DNA of 12,056 nt from Halobacteriovorax sp. (GTDB taxonomy: Bacteria > Bdellovibrionota > Bacteriovoracia > Bacteriovoracales > Bacteriovoracaceae). This document shows positions 1 through 6,769 of this stretch, piece by piece. Both the position numbers and the translations under genes were made by a program. The stretch spans positions 1 through 12,056 of the forward strand of contig NZAF01000092.1 in NCBI GenBank assembly GCA_002686115.1, in the 5' to 3' direction. Each line of letters opens with the position of its first letter. Position 1 is the stretch's first letter. The notes under the pieces are model-generated. The model was not told the origin of the DNA, did no database searches, and was given only the letters and a program-made list of their open reading frames with translations.

Positions 1-336
1 CATCGACATAAAATCCACTTTTGCAGTCGATTGGATATTTAATGATCCAACTTCAAGGTCTCCTGTAAAAGTAAAGCTTACAGCATTTGCATCACTAGTT
101 GTTTTGCTTGCAGGGTTTGCAGTTGTGTCACCAATTACTTCAGTTGTCCCATCATCTTTTGTGACAATTGCAATTTGAGACTCTACCGTTGTAAACTTAA
201 TATTCTTATACTCTTTAGATCTGCTATCTTCTCTTTCTAAAACAAAGGTATTCTTCTTAGTTGTTTTGACTTCTACAACTGCAGCTGAAACGGTCGTAGA
301 GAGAAGTAATGCTCCTGTTACGATAAGATTTTTCAT
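1..336 (-). CDS. Secreted protein of unknown function, 5' part only
   Basis: This is the first 112 codons of a gene that runs off the left edge of the window. The ATG at 336-334 is preceded by a strong Shine-Dalgarno sequence (GGAGG, 5 nt before the start), so the start is secure. Residues 1-18 (MKNLIVTGALLLSTTVSA) form a clear Sec signal peptide with an A-x-A-like end, so the product is exported. The visible mature part is rich in Thr, Val, Lys and Asp. It has alternating hydrophobic and polar residues, as in beta-strands, and a Thr/Ala/Ser-rich stretch near residues 68-84. No cysteine or catalytic motif is visible. It is divergent from the metalloprotease gene at 412 and shares its 75-bp upstream region. 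I do not recognise a family. An envelope or surface beta-sheet protein is only an inference. Confidence 0.8.
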   Translation of the reverse strand, partial: MKNLIVTGALLLSTTVSAAVVEVKTTKKNTFVLEREDSRSKEYKNIKFTTVESQIAIVTKDDGTTEVIGDTTANPASKTTSDANAVSFTFTGDLEVGSLNIQSTAKVDFMSM

Positions 337-359
337 ATATCCTCCAAATTTTAATGCCC

Positions 360-394
360 TTTCATACCAAAAATGATGGTCAGATAATATGACC
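360..394 (+). promoter_or_regulatory. Candidate promoter with inverted repeat in a divergent intergenic region
   Basis: A possible sigma-70 promoter reads toward the metalloprotease gene: TTCATA at 361-366, a 16-nt spacer and GATAAT at 383-388. A perfect 5-bp inverted repeat, GGTCA (378-382) and TGACC (390-394) with a 7-nt spacer, brackets the -10 box. It lies between two divergent genes, so a regulator bound there could affect both. The -35 match is weak (4 of 6) and the repeat is short, so this remains a candidate. Confidence 0.3.
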
Positions 395-411
395 TATGTA
401 ATAAAGACAAT

Positions 412-1272
412 ATGAAAACAATGAAGAGAATTACCCTTATAATATCTATAATATTAATGACTTACCAGAGCACTCTAGCATCTATGCTTCCTAAAAATGA
501 TCTGCGAGTTCCCATCAGGAAAAATTCTCATGATGAACACAAGTTTCACCAACTTATTGACCAAATTGAGAAGGTTTATACCCCCATTATCAATGAGCAA
601 AGAGGTCATTTCTTTGTCACTAGAGAATGGGAAAATGAGAAAGTCAACGCTGCTGCTGGTAGATCAAAAGACGGTCAGTTTCAAATAAAGGTGTTTGGCG
701 GTCTCTACCGTTATGAAACGATTAGTGACGATGCCTTTCTCTTAATCCTCTGCCATGAGATTGGGCATCTTATTGGAGGGGCTCCAACCGTGAAACCATT
801 TAATAATATAACTAGCGAAGGACAAGCGGATTACTTCTCAACTTCAAAATGCTTTCGTAGAGTCGTCAGAGGAGAAAATCATAAACAAAAAGCTAATCTA
901 AGTTTAGTTAATCCTCTTGCCAAGAGAGAATGTCTTAAAGTCTATCCTAAGAACTCTGAAGATTATGAGATATGTATCAGAGTCAACGTTGCCAATAGAG
1001 ATATGGCAAATACGATAGAAGATCTAAATAATTTAAAAAGAAATACTTTAAAGATAGAAACACCTGATCCATATGAAAGAATGTTCATTGTCTTTAATGG
1101 CTACCCTAAACCTCAGTGCCGCCTAGACACTTTGTTTAAGGGTTCATTATGTAGAAAGAATGAGAATTCAAGCTTAGATCTTCAAATCTATAATGGAAAT
1201 AACTGTAATGTTTATGAAGATCAGTTTGGTTTAAGACCTCTATGTTGGTATGTTCCTAGAGTTGATCAATAA
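412..1272 (+). CDS. Secreted gluzincin-type zinc metalloprotease (HExxH)
   Basis: This 286-residue protein is predicted to be exported and to hydrolyse peptides in the periplasm or outside the cell. Residues 1-23 are a signal peptide (hydrophobic core 7-17, end near TLA-S). The zinc site is HEIGH at residues 115-119. A downstream S-E-G-Q-A-D motif puts E136 where gluzincins (M48-like and relatives) place the third zinc ligand, followed by YF as often seen there. Eight cysteines (114, 147, 174, 188, 236, 247, 265, 278) suggest disulfides and a folded C-terminal domain, which includes a QCRLDTLF segment at 235-242. No good Shine-Dalgarno sequence precedes the ATG at 412; a second ATG at 421 is an alternative start and both keep the signal peptide. 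The gene stops 3 nt from the convergent transporter gene. The catalytic class is well supported. The exact family and substrate are not known to me. Confidence 0.8.
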   Translation: MKTMKRITLIISIILMTYQSTLASMLPKNDLRVPIRKNSHDEHKFHQLIDQIEKVYTPIINEQRGHFFVTREWENEKVNAAAGRSKDGQFQIKVFGGLYRYETISDDAFLLILCHEIGHLIGGAPTVKPFNNITSEGQADYFSTSKCFRRVVRGENHKQKANLSLVNPLAKRECLKVYPKNSEDYEICIRVNVANRDMANTIEDLNNLKRNTLKIETPDPYERMFIVFNGYPKPQCRLDTLFKGSLCRKNENSSLDLQIYNGNNCNVYEDQFGLRPLCWYVPRVDQ

Positions 1273-1275
1273 ACA

Positions 1276-2157
1276 TTAACCAATTAAAAAATACATCCCA
1301 CACGCAAAGAACACGAGGGCAATAAAAAGATACTTTGTCGGTTTCTTCTTTAGGAAAACGGACTCAAAAGCCGAAGAAAAAAGTGTTCCTGTGATGTTAA
1401 TACCAGAAAGACTTGCTAAATGTGCTGTTTGAATCGCCTTTAAATAGAATGATAAGGAAAGAAAAGTTCCTAATATACTTCCCCCAATAACCATGGCCTT
1501 CTCTTTAGAAGTAAATTTATTAAAAGAAGTCATAAAGTTAAGAGGTTTATAAAAAGATAGGAGCATAAAAACAGAAATTGCTCCAAGACAGCGATAAAAA
1601 TTACCTTGCATAGCTGACATTCCTGGATTCATATCAAAGCCCGCCCTCGTCATAAGTACACCAGACGAGTCTAAAATCATCCCTAGAAGAGCGAAGCTCA
1701 TCCCTACAACTCCCCAAGATTTATCCTTTCTAAATGATTCAAGTGAGAGTGTGAAGAGACAGCCAATAAAAAATATAATCGCAATCAATTTTGATGTACT
1801 GACATCTTGATTAAAGAGCATCTTACCCATAACTCCAAGAAAGATTGGCTGAAAACCAAAGAGCATAAGAGTTCTTCCTGGACCTAAAACTGAAAAAGAC
1901 TTTAGAAGGAAGAAATCACCAATTCCTAGACCTATAAAGCCAGAAACAAAGAAGTAAGCAAAAGAATTTAAATCAAGCTCGTACCAGTTTTCAAAGATAT
2001 TAATATAAATAAAGAAGCACAGAAATGCCACAGAGGCCTTACATAGATTCATCCACTCACTTGAAACTTTATTAGTGAAGTGTGTGAATATAATTGTTGC
2101 TAAGGCAAAGCAAAAATTTGCGCTCAGTGCATATATTTGAAAATCTTGAATATTCAC
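1276..2157 (-). CDS. EamA/DMT-superfamily inner-membrane transporter
   Basis: This 293-residue protein is almost entirely hydrophobic, with about ten membrane segments arranged as two repeats of five, as in EamA (drug/metabolite transporter) proteins. The first half carries the family-like G-L-G-I-G-D-F-F segment near residues 75-83, followed by G-P-G-R-T near 92-96. The second half has S-L-S-G-I-N-I-T-G-T-L near 248-258, where EamA proteins usually have the S-L-x-P-V motif. The start is GTG at 2157-2155, with AAGG 10 nt upstream. It is the second gene of a pair, starting 14 nt after the DUF962 gene stops, so it is probably co-transcribed from the promoter at 2643-2651. EamA proteins export or import small metabolites such as amino acids or nucleosides. 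The substrate cannot be read from the sequence. Confidence 0.88.
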   Translation of the reverse strand: MNIQDFQIYALSANFCFALATIIFTHFTNKVSSEWMNLCKASVAFLCFFIYINIFENWYELDLNSFAYFFVSGFIGLGIGDFFLLKSFSVLGPGRTLMLFGFQPIFLGVMGKMLFNQDVSTSKLIAIIFFIGCLFTLSLESFRKDKSWGVVGMSFALLGMILDSSGVLMTRAGFDMNPGMSAMQGNFYRCLGAISVFMLLSFYKPLNFMTSFNKFTSKEKAMVIGGSILGTFLSLSFYLKAIQTAHLASLSGINITGTLFSSAFESVFLKKKPTKYLFIALVFFACGMYFLIG

Positions 2158-2171
2158 TAAGCTTGAACCTT

Positions 2172-2636
2172 TTAAGACTTCTTTGAGATTTTAAAGAGAT
2201 CGTTCAAGCACCAGCCTGGACCAATTAAAAGAAATTGTAGATCTTCAAAAAACGAAGGTTTCTTCCCCTCTATCTTATGCCCGACAAACTGCCCAATCCA
2301 AGCAAGAACGAAGACAACAGCACATGCAATAAGAATTTCCTTTGAGTGTGATTGTCCATAGACTTCAAGAAGTGCAATCATTGGAGCAATCAAAAGAGTC
2401 ATGACAGCAACAAGCTTTACACTTTTTAAAGAAATATAAAAAGCATAAGCTACTACCATAAATATATAGCTCCAATTTAAATGAATGGATTCCATAAAGC
2501 TAGGTGTTGGAATCATCCACATCATCCCAAGAAGGGACCAAGTAATTAAAGGCACACATACCTTGTGAATTTTTATATTCGTAGGATTTTTATGAGAAAT
2601 CCCATATTGTTCAAACCATGTATCAATTGTTTTCAT
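2172..2636 (-). CDS. DUF962 / Mpo1-like membrane protein
   Basis: This 154-residue protein has the pattern of the DUF962 (YGL010w/Mpo1-like) family: an N-terminal W-x-x-x-Y-x-x-x-H (W7, Y11, H15), then N-x-x-I-H-K-V-x-V-P-L (H24) and a late Q-F-V-G-H-K-I-E-G-K-K-P segment (H120, E123) followed by F-L-L-I-G-P. Three to four membrane segments lie between and after these. In yeast, Mpo1 is an iron-dependent dioxygenase of 2-hydroxy fatty acids in alpha-oxidation. The conserved His and Glu residues seen here could bind iron in the same way, but a matching reaction in bacteria is inference. It is the first gene of a pair with the EamA transporter. There is no Shine-Dalgarno sequence. A consensus extended -10 box ends 6 nt before the ATG, so the mRNA may be leaderless. 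Confidence 0.85.
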   Translation of the reverse strand: MKTIDTWFEQYGISHKNPTNIKIHKVCVPLITWSLLGMMWMIPTPSFMESIHLNWSYIFMVVAYAFYISLKSVKLVAVMTLLIAPMIALLEVYGQSHSKEILIACAVVFVLAWIGQFVGHKIEGKKPSFFEDLQFLLIGPGWCLNDLFKISKKS

Positions 2637-2642
2637 TTTCCC

Positions 2643-2651
2643 ATTATAACA
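2643..2651 (-). promoter_or_regulatory. Extended -10 promoter, probably leaderless
   Basis: On the minus strand TGT-TATAAT is a perfect -10 hexamer (2643-2648) with the upstream TGn extension (2649-2651). Exactly six nucleotides (GGGAAA) separate the hexamer from the ATG of the DUF962 gene at 2636. Transcription normally starts about 6-8 nt after the -10 box, which places it at or next to the A of the ATG. No convincing -35 box lies 17 nt upstream, as is usual for extended -10 promoters. Confidence 0.55.
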
Positions 2652-2738
2652 CGTATACTTTTAAATAATGAATGAAGAATTTTGGTTGTGTAAGTCTTTC
2701 TTAGTAATAATGTCTACATGCATTAATCATGAGTTATA

Positions 2739-2954
2739 TTAGCGTCTTTTAAATATGGCATCGAGAAGTTCACTCTTCTTTCTATCATCTGAAACTTTCC
2801 AAAGTTGTTTTTCATCTTTTCTCATGCCACAAGTCTGACATTCAAAATACTCCCCTTCATAATCACAAACAGACATACAAGGAGAATCATATGTTCCTTT
2901 CATCTTTTGTTTTTCTACGAGTCTCTCAGAAAGTGATGATTTATCTATTTTCAT
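2739..2954 (-). CDS. DUF1289 family cysteine-motif protein
   Basis: This small 71-residue protein carries the DUF1289 signature: S-P-C-M-S-V-C (C26, C30), a short insert, C-Q-T-C-G-M (C39, C42), then D-E-K-Q-L-W and a basic C-terminal helix ending R-K-K-S-E-L-L. The four cysteines look like a zinc or Fe-S ligand set. The family's role is not established to my knowledge. The reading frame is open further upstream to 3071, but that would overlap rplY by 53 nt and run through the rplY terminator, so the ATG at 2954 is preferred. It has a weak GGA 6 nt before it. The usual length of such proteins (50-80 residues) agrees. The ribosome binding region directly follows the U-tract of the rplY terminator, so expression probably depends on read-through or an unseen promoter. 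Confidence 0.8.
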   Translation of the reverse strand: MKIDKSSLSERLVEKQKMKGTYDSPCMSVCDYEGEYFECQTCGMRKDEKQLWKVSDDRKKSELLDAIFKRR

Positions 2955-2963
2955 AAAATATCC

Positions 2964-2992
2964 AAATAAAAAGGGCCCATAATCATGGGCCC
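2964..2992 (-). terminator. Rho-independent terminator of rplY
   Basis: On the minus strand a perfect 8-bp GC-rich stem, GGGCCCAT (2992-2985) with ATGGGCCC (2980-2973) and a 4-nt loop GATT, is followed directly by TTTTTATTT (2972-2964). It lies 26 nt after the rplY stop codon and ends only 10 nt before the DUF1289 ATG. The opposite strand has no T-tract after the stem, so it works in the rplY direction only. Confidence 0.93.
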
Positions 2993-3018
2993 TAGTATAA
3001 TCGAAAAAATTAAGATTA

Positions 3019-3672
3019 TTAAGCTGCTTCTTGATCTTCTGTTTTTTCAGTTGTTTCAGTAGTTTCTTCAACAGCTACTGGAACTTCAAGTTCACCCTCT
3101 TGTGGCTCAGGAGTTTCAAGGTTAACAACTTTTGGAGCATGACAAGATACGATACTTGTATCAAGATTTCCTGCCCACTCACATCCTTTTGGAGGTGTAA
3201 CATCTTCAAAAGACCAGTGACCGTTCATCTCAAGAGATGTCACATCACATTCCCAAAACTCAGGAATATCTTTTGGAAGACCTTTAAGTGTTACTTCATT
3301 AATTACAGGGTAAACAACTCCACCCTCTTTTGTTCCAGCAGCTTCACCAACGAAGTGAATTGGTACTTCAACAGTAACATGCTCATTTGCATTTACTTTA
3401 TGGAAAGAGAAATGAATATAATCATTTCCTAAGTGTCCTCTTTGAACTTCGTCTACAGCAACAAGATGCTTACCGTGACCTTCTACTTGTACTTCAAATA
3501 CTTTACCTGAAGAGTGAAAGAACTTTTTAAGATCAATTTTTGGTACCATAATATTTAGACCATCAAAATCTTTACCAAAGACAACTCCAGGAACCCATCC
3601 TTCCTTTCTCATCCATGTTGTTGAACTTTCTAAATCTCTATGCTTTGCTTTTAAAACATCATTTGTTGACAC
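3019..3672 (-). CDS. rplY: 50S ribosomal protein L25/general stress protein Ctc (TL5 form)
   Basis: This 217-residue protein belongs to the long L25 (Ctc/TL5) type, which binds 5S rRNA in the large ribosomal subunit. Residues 1-95 match the L25 domain: a basic start, W-V-P-G-V-V-F-G-K (27-35), the K-V-F-E-V-Q-V segment and a Y-I-H-F-S-F-H-K-V end to the RNA-binding barrel. Residues about 98-183 form the TL5 C-terminal beta domain (V-E-V-P-I-H-F-V-G-E-A, then V-T-L-K-G-L-P-K-D-I-P). The tail from 188 is rich in Glu and Thr, as is common in this family. The start is GTG at 3672-3670, with AAGGAGG (3684-3678) 5 nt upstream. The often-seen partners prs and pth are absent on both sides. It ends with its own strong terminator, so it is probably a single-gene transcript. 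Confidence 0.95.
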   Translation of the reverse strand: MSTNDVLKAKHRDLESSTTWMRKEGWVPGVVFGKDFDGLNIMVPKIDLKKFFHSSGKVFEVQVEGHGKHLVAVDEVQRGHLGNDYIHFSFHKVNANEHVTVEVPIHFVGEAAGTKEGGVVYPVINEVTLKGLPKDIPEFWECDVTSLEMNGHWSFEDVTPPKGCEWAGNLDTSIVSCHAPKVVNLETPEPQEGELEVPVAVEETTETTEKTEDQEAA

Positions 3673-3691
3673 AATGTCCTCCTTAATATTT

Positions 3692-3706
3692 TGAGATCAA
3701 TTCTCA
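3692..3706. repeat. Short inverted repeat in the rplY leader
   Basis: TGAGA (3692-3696) and TCTCA (3702-3706) form a perfect 5-bp inverted repeat with a 5-nt spacer. It lies just upstream of the rplY ribosome binding site. It could be a small leader hairpin or an operator half-site pair. The repeat is short and may be chance. Confidence 0.25.
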
Positions 3707-3745
3707 CTCAATAAGGTTATCGACAAAATAATGTTTAGATTTAGG

Positions 3746-3772
3746 ATTATTTTAAAGATTTAGCAGTGGCAA
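3746..3772 (-). promoter_or_regulatory. Candidate rplY promoter
   Basis: On the minus strand TTGCCA (3772-3767, 5 of 6) and AATAAT (3751-3746, 5 of 6) are separated by a 15-nt spacer, shorter than the usual 17. This would give a leader of about 65 nt that includes the inverted repeat at 3692-3706. It is the best match I see upstream of rplY, which needs its own promoter because the gene before it ends in a separate hairpin. Confidence 0.35.
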
Positions 3773-3787
3773 AATACTCGGGTATTT
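3772..3787 (-). terminator. Weak hairpin directly after the 726-residue gene
   Basis: On the minus strand AAATAC, loop CCGA, GTATTT forms a 6-bp AT-rich stem starting at the base after the TAG stop codon, followed by one more T. It may act as a weak terminator or 3' end stabiliser for the 3788-5968 gene. The stem is short and there is no long T-tract. Confidence 0.3.
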
Positions 3788-5968
3788 CTAGTTAAGACTC
3801 TTAAGCTTTGAATAATTCTTGCGATAGCGCATACTAATGGCCTTCCAAAGTGAAGTAGATTTTTCATGAAAGTTCGCTGAATACTTAAACGTTTTACTCA
3901 TACTCTCTTCTAACTCACTATCATCTTCAAGCATATCCTTTGTCATATAAGAGACAGAAGACTTTTCTTTGAGCATCTTCTCGCCTTTAATATTTGCTTT
4001 AATTCTTTTAAGACTAAGGTTTGGTAAAAAGCTTGAACTTCCTAGGTTCTCACTTATTCTCACCCCATTACTATTTTCAAAGTTTACATCTTCAGGAAGT
4101 AATTTATCTAAAAAACTTGTATTTGAGCGATTTGAGAATTTAATAAAAGATTCTACTTTTTTCTTTTTTATAAGATTTTTCTTATCAAGTTCATTCATTA
4201 GCTTTTTGTTCACTTTCTCATACTTCTCAATCTCTTTTTTCATAATACTTTGATTAAATGAGGTAATTGGAGCTTTACCATTTGCAACTTTATTAAAGTT
4301 ACTGATGATATGACTAGATTTTACAAACTCAAGTTGCTTTTTTTGAAAATCTTTTGGAAGTGAAAAAAGATGATTCTTTACATTCTTGTCGTAAAGAACA
4401 AATTTATCCTGACAACTATCTCCCCCACCTAAACAGAATAAAAGTCTATCTTCTGGCTCTAATTGTCCCCTAGCATGAGCATTATCAATAATGAGATTAA
4501 ACAAAGTTTTTGCAAAGTAGAAGTGAAATTTCTCAGCATCAAAATGTCTAAACGTAACAGTATCATTGGCAACTTTTTTCTTTAACTCTTCTATTCGAGC
4601 GATTTTCTCTTTTGAATATTTAATACTTTCTAATTCTTGTTTAACATCTTTAGCTGTTATGACTATGTTGAAAGCATAAACAGCAACTCTTCCAGCTGCC
4701 GTTCTCATATACTTATCAACGAGGGCCTCATTACCCTTTATAGCGGTCCTAACAGCATAACGTGTCGCCATTCTCGAACCTAGTTTTGCAAGAGGCTTAG
4801 TCTTACCTTGCCCCCAATTACTTTTCTCTCTCATTCTATCAACGACTTCTACAAGCGCATTTTCTACATAGTTAGTCGAATATGCCTGATTAAATCCTTG
4901 AGCTAAGTCAGTTGCAGAGCCTGAGTCTGTAAGTCGTGAAGCTTTATCATCTAATTTTTCTTGTTTTCTATATGTATCTATAGCTTGTCCCACTTTTGAG
5001 GTCTTAAGCCAGTCACCTGCATCACCAAGACTTGCTCCAACCCACAAAAAAGGCTTTAGGTACCATGGTGCATTTTCTTGTGCTTTCCACCTTCTCTGTG
5101 AGGGAGATTTAACATCTTTTCGAACAGAATCAGGCCTATTTGCCATTTTCGCTTGCACTTCTTGTTGCTGCTCTATTGAAAGTTTTTTCTTCATATGAGC
5201 GAGTCTACAGTTTTGATCTGCCAATACTTTGGTACCTACAGAACTAGTTTCGGCAAGCATCTCTGAAGCGTTCACAATACTTGAAGCGAGATGAAGTCCT
5301 TTTGAAGGAAGACTAAACTTCTTTCTAAAGTTCTTATACTTAAGATTAGCTTTTTCATACTTAAGCATATAATCAAGAGAGAGTAGATGAATATCGAGTT
5401 TTTCAAGAGGAACATCTTTGTACTCATCCCCTAAGCTTTCTCTTGAAAGTATCTTAGCACTTTTCATATATTCATCAATTCTCGCCTTATCCTCTTTAAA
5501 TTCTTTTTTTAGCTTTCTCTCTTGAATAAACTTTAAGACATGAGAACTTATATCTCCAACCACATTGAGCATGCTTCCACCCCAACTAAGTTTCTCTGAC
5601 AAATTACATAGTGGTTGGTTCATTAACTTTCTTATGTTCATATATTTTGAGACCATAAACCCAGGAGTTCCTAATCTTCTGAGTGCCAATCTCGCAACTG
5701 GCTTATCTAAGATTTCATGAGCTCCATCAATCCAATCCCCATTCTTATCTAGCTGACTTTGCGTCAGCCCCTTTGCATCTTTTAAATCTTTCATATTGTC
5801 ATCAGTGACATCACTGTCACTAAATCCACCATCTCGATCATCGCTATTATAAGAACTATCAGTCTCTGTGAAATTAATAGGTGTTTGATCACCAGACTCC
5901 TCTGCCTGCACCATAATTGGTGAAAAGATCATCGAATAAGAAATGGCAAGAATCAGGAGTCTTCTCAT
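3788..5968 (-). CDS. Large secreted helical protein of unknown function
   Basis: This 726-residue protein is exported and I do not recognise its family. Residues 1-22 are a signal peptide ending V-Q-A before EESG. Residues 33-65 are a very acidic Asp/Ser/Gly stretch, probably disordered. Residues 74-85 (DKNGDWIDGAHE) have D1, N3, D5 and E12 of an EF-hand-like calcium loop, though W replaces the usual Gly at position 6. The rest is mostly charged helix rich in Lys, with hydrophobic segments near 301-312 and 427-437 that could be buried or membrane-associated. Four cysteines (121, 254, 512, 519) could form two disulfides. The last 130 residues are Lys/Ser-rich and may be flexible. The ATG at 5968 has no Shine-Dalgarno sequence, but TAAAAT lies exactly 6 nt upstream. 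It appears to be a single-gene unit. A predator-specific or surface role would be speculation. Confidence 0.85.
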   Translation of the reverse strand: MRRLLILAISYSMIFSPIMVQAEESGDQTPINFTETDSSYNSDDRDGGFSDSDVTDDNMKDLKDAKGLTQSQLDKNGDWIDGAHEILDKPVARLALRRLGTPGFMVSKYMNIRKLMNQPLCNLSEKLSWGGSMLNVVGDISSHVLKFIQERKLKKEFKEDKARIDEYMKSAKILSRESLGDEYKDVPLEKLDIHLLSLDYMLKYEKANLKYKNFRKKFSLPSKGLHLASSIVNASEMLAETSSVGTKVLADQNCRLAHMKKKLSIEQQQEVQAKMANRPDSVRKDVKSPSQRRWKAQENAPWYLKPFLWVGASLGDAGDWLKTSKVGQAIDTYRKQEKLDDKASRLTDSGSATDLAQGFNQAYSTNYVENALVEVVDRMREKSNWGQGKTKPLAKLGSRMATRYAVRTAIKGNEALVDKYMRTAAGRVAVYAFNIVITAKDVKQELESIKYSKEKIARIEELKKKVANDTVTFRHFDAEKFHFYFAKTLFNLIIDNAHARGQLEPEDRLLFCLGGGDSCQDKFVLYDKNVKNHLFSLPKDFQKKQLEFVKSSHIISNFNKVANGKAPITSFNQSIMKKEIEKYEKVNKKLMNELDKKNLIKKKKVESFIKFSNRSNTSFLDKLLPEDVNFENSNGVRISENLGSSSFLPNLSLKRIKANIKGEKMLKEKSSVSYMTKDMLEDDSELEESMSKTFKYSANFHEKSTSLWKAISMRYRKNYSKLKSLN

Positions 5969-5974
5969 ATTTAT

Positions 5975-5980
5975 ATTTTA
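5975..5980 (-). promoter_or_regulatory. Candidate leaderless -10 box for the 726-residue gene
   Basis: On the minus strand TAAAAT (5 of 6 to TATAAT) is separated from the ATG at 5968 by ATAAAT, exactly 6 nt. This repeats the geometry of the promoter at 2643-2651. No clear -35 box lies upstream and the region is AT-rich, so chance occurrence is possible. Confidence 0.3.
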
Positions 5981-6102
5981 ACTAATAAAGATGGATAAAA
6001 TTCATAACTTTCTTATCGGTAATGATTTTAGTATGTTAAGGTTAAAATATTTTAATATTAGTAACTTAGATTTGTTGGCAGTTATCCAAAGTGAGTACAA
6101 AA
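5981..6102. other. AT-rich intergenic region between divergent genes
   Basis: This gap lies between the divergent secreted-protein gene and the hydrolase gene. It holds AT-rich palindromes such as AAAATATTTT (6046-6055) but no strong -35/-10 pair toward the hydrolase. The hydrolase promoter probably lies here, but I cannot place it. A 63-codon reading frame starting at 5991 runs into the hydrolase gene in another frame; it has no ribosome binding site or protein-like pattern. Confidence 0.4.
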
Positions 6103-6738
6103 ATGGACAAAAAACTGGAATTTTCAAAACTTCAATCAATTCATATCCCAATGGTTTCAAAGGGTTGGACAAATGGAAATAAGGTCATGATAGTCATGCA
6201 TGGACTTGGTGATTCGATGGATTCATATGTCGATGTCACAAAAGAAATCAATGTGACAGGTCTTCACTATATCCTTGTCAATGCACCAAGGCCCTATTTC
6301 TTTGGTCATTCTTGGTATGACATTCCACCTGGAAATCCAAGAATAGGAATTGATGAGTCAGTCGAAATTCTGCTTTCATGTATTGAAGAGTTAAAGAAAG
6401 AGGGATTTGAAAGTGAAGATATTTTTCTTCTAGGATTTTCTCAAGGTGGTTGTATTGCTTTTGAAACATATTATCGCTACCCTGAAAAACTTGGAGGTGT
6501 CATTGGCCTAAGTCCAAGACTCTATCTAGATAAACTTCCTAGTGAACTTATTTCTACTCCACTTTTTATCGCACATGGAAAAAATGATGAGGCCATTAAC
6601 TTTAATGAAACTTTAGAAAATGCAAAAAAAATTAAAGAGCGAAATAATAATCTCGTCTTTCATGAATATGATTACGCCCATACTTTTGATATTGATACCA
6701 TTATGGAATTACGGGAATGGCTTAACGAATACTTGTGA
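6103..6738 (+). CDS. Alpha/beta-hydrolase, phospholipase/carboxylesterase-like
   Basis: This 211-residue serine hydrolase resembles the bacterial carboxylesterase/lysophospholipase group (Abhydrolase_2, YpfH-like). The oxyanion-hole motif is H-G-L-G-D at 33-37. The nucleophile elbow is G-F-S-Q-G-G at 111-116 (S113). The acid is probably D162 in H-G-K-N-D, and the catalytic base H193 in Y-A-H-T-F. The usual W-Y-D-I motif after the second strand is at 71-74. It lacks a signal peptide and is likely cytoplasmic, cleaving short acyl esters or lysophospholipids; the substrate is not determined. I prefer the ATG at 6103, with GAG 6 nt upstream; an in-frame GTG at 6091 would add four residues and has no ribosome binding site. 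Its stop is only 4 nt from the stop of the convergent gene. Confidence 0.88.
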   Translation: MDKKLEFSKLQSIHIPMVSKGWTNGNKVMIVMHGLGDSMDSYVDVTKEINVTGLHYILVNAPRPYFFGHSWYDIPPGNPRIGIDESVEILLSCIEELKKEGFESEDIFLLGFSQGGCIAFETYYRYPEKLGGVIGLSPRLYLDKLPSELISTPLFIAHGKNDEAINFNETLENAKKIKERNNNLVFHEYDYAHTFDIDTIMELREWLNEYL

Positions 6739-6769
6739 GTCTCTATTCACTATCACTTATTGAGAGACT
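6738..6769. repeat. Inverted repeat spanning the convergent stop codons
   Basis: AGTCTCT (6738-6744) and AGAGACT (6763-6769) form a perfect 7-bp inverted repeat with an 18-nt loop. It covers both stop codons of the convergent genes. It could fold in either transcript and act as a weak shared terminator, but neither strand has a T-tract after the stem. Confidence 0.35.

Noticed and set aside
2708..2725. Hairpin TAATG/CATTA after the DUF1289 gene
   Set aside because: The stem is only 5 bp, AT-rich and without a T-tract, so it is not a credible terminator.
2955..3071. Longer DUF1289 form starting at 3071
   Set aside because: It would overlap rplY and run through the rplY terminator. The extra residues are Lys/Leu-rich and unlike the family.
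3031..3432. 133-codon reading frame opposite rplY
   Set aside because: It is antisense to a clear ribosomal protein gene and its composition (many Phe, Ser, Cys, Asn) is that of a shadow frame.
5991..6182. 63-codon reading frame on the plus strand
   Set aside because: It has no ribosome binding site, overlaps the hydrolase gene in another frame and its translation shows no protein-like pattern.
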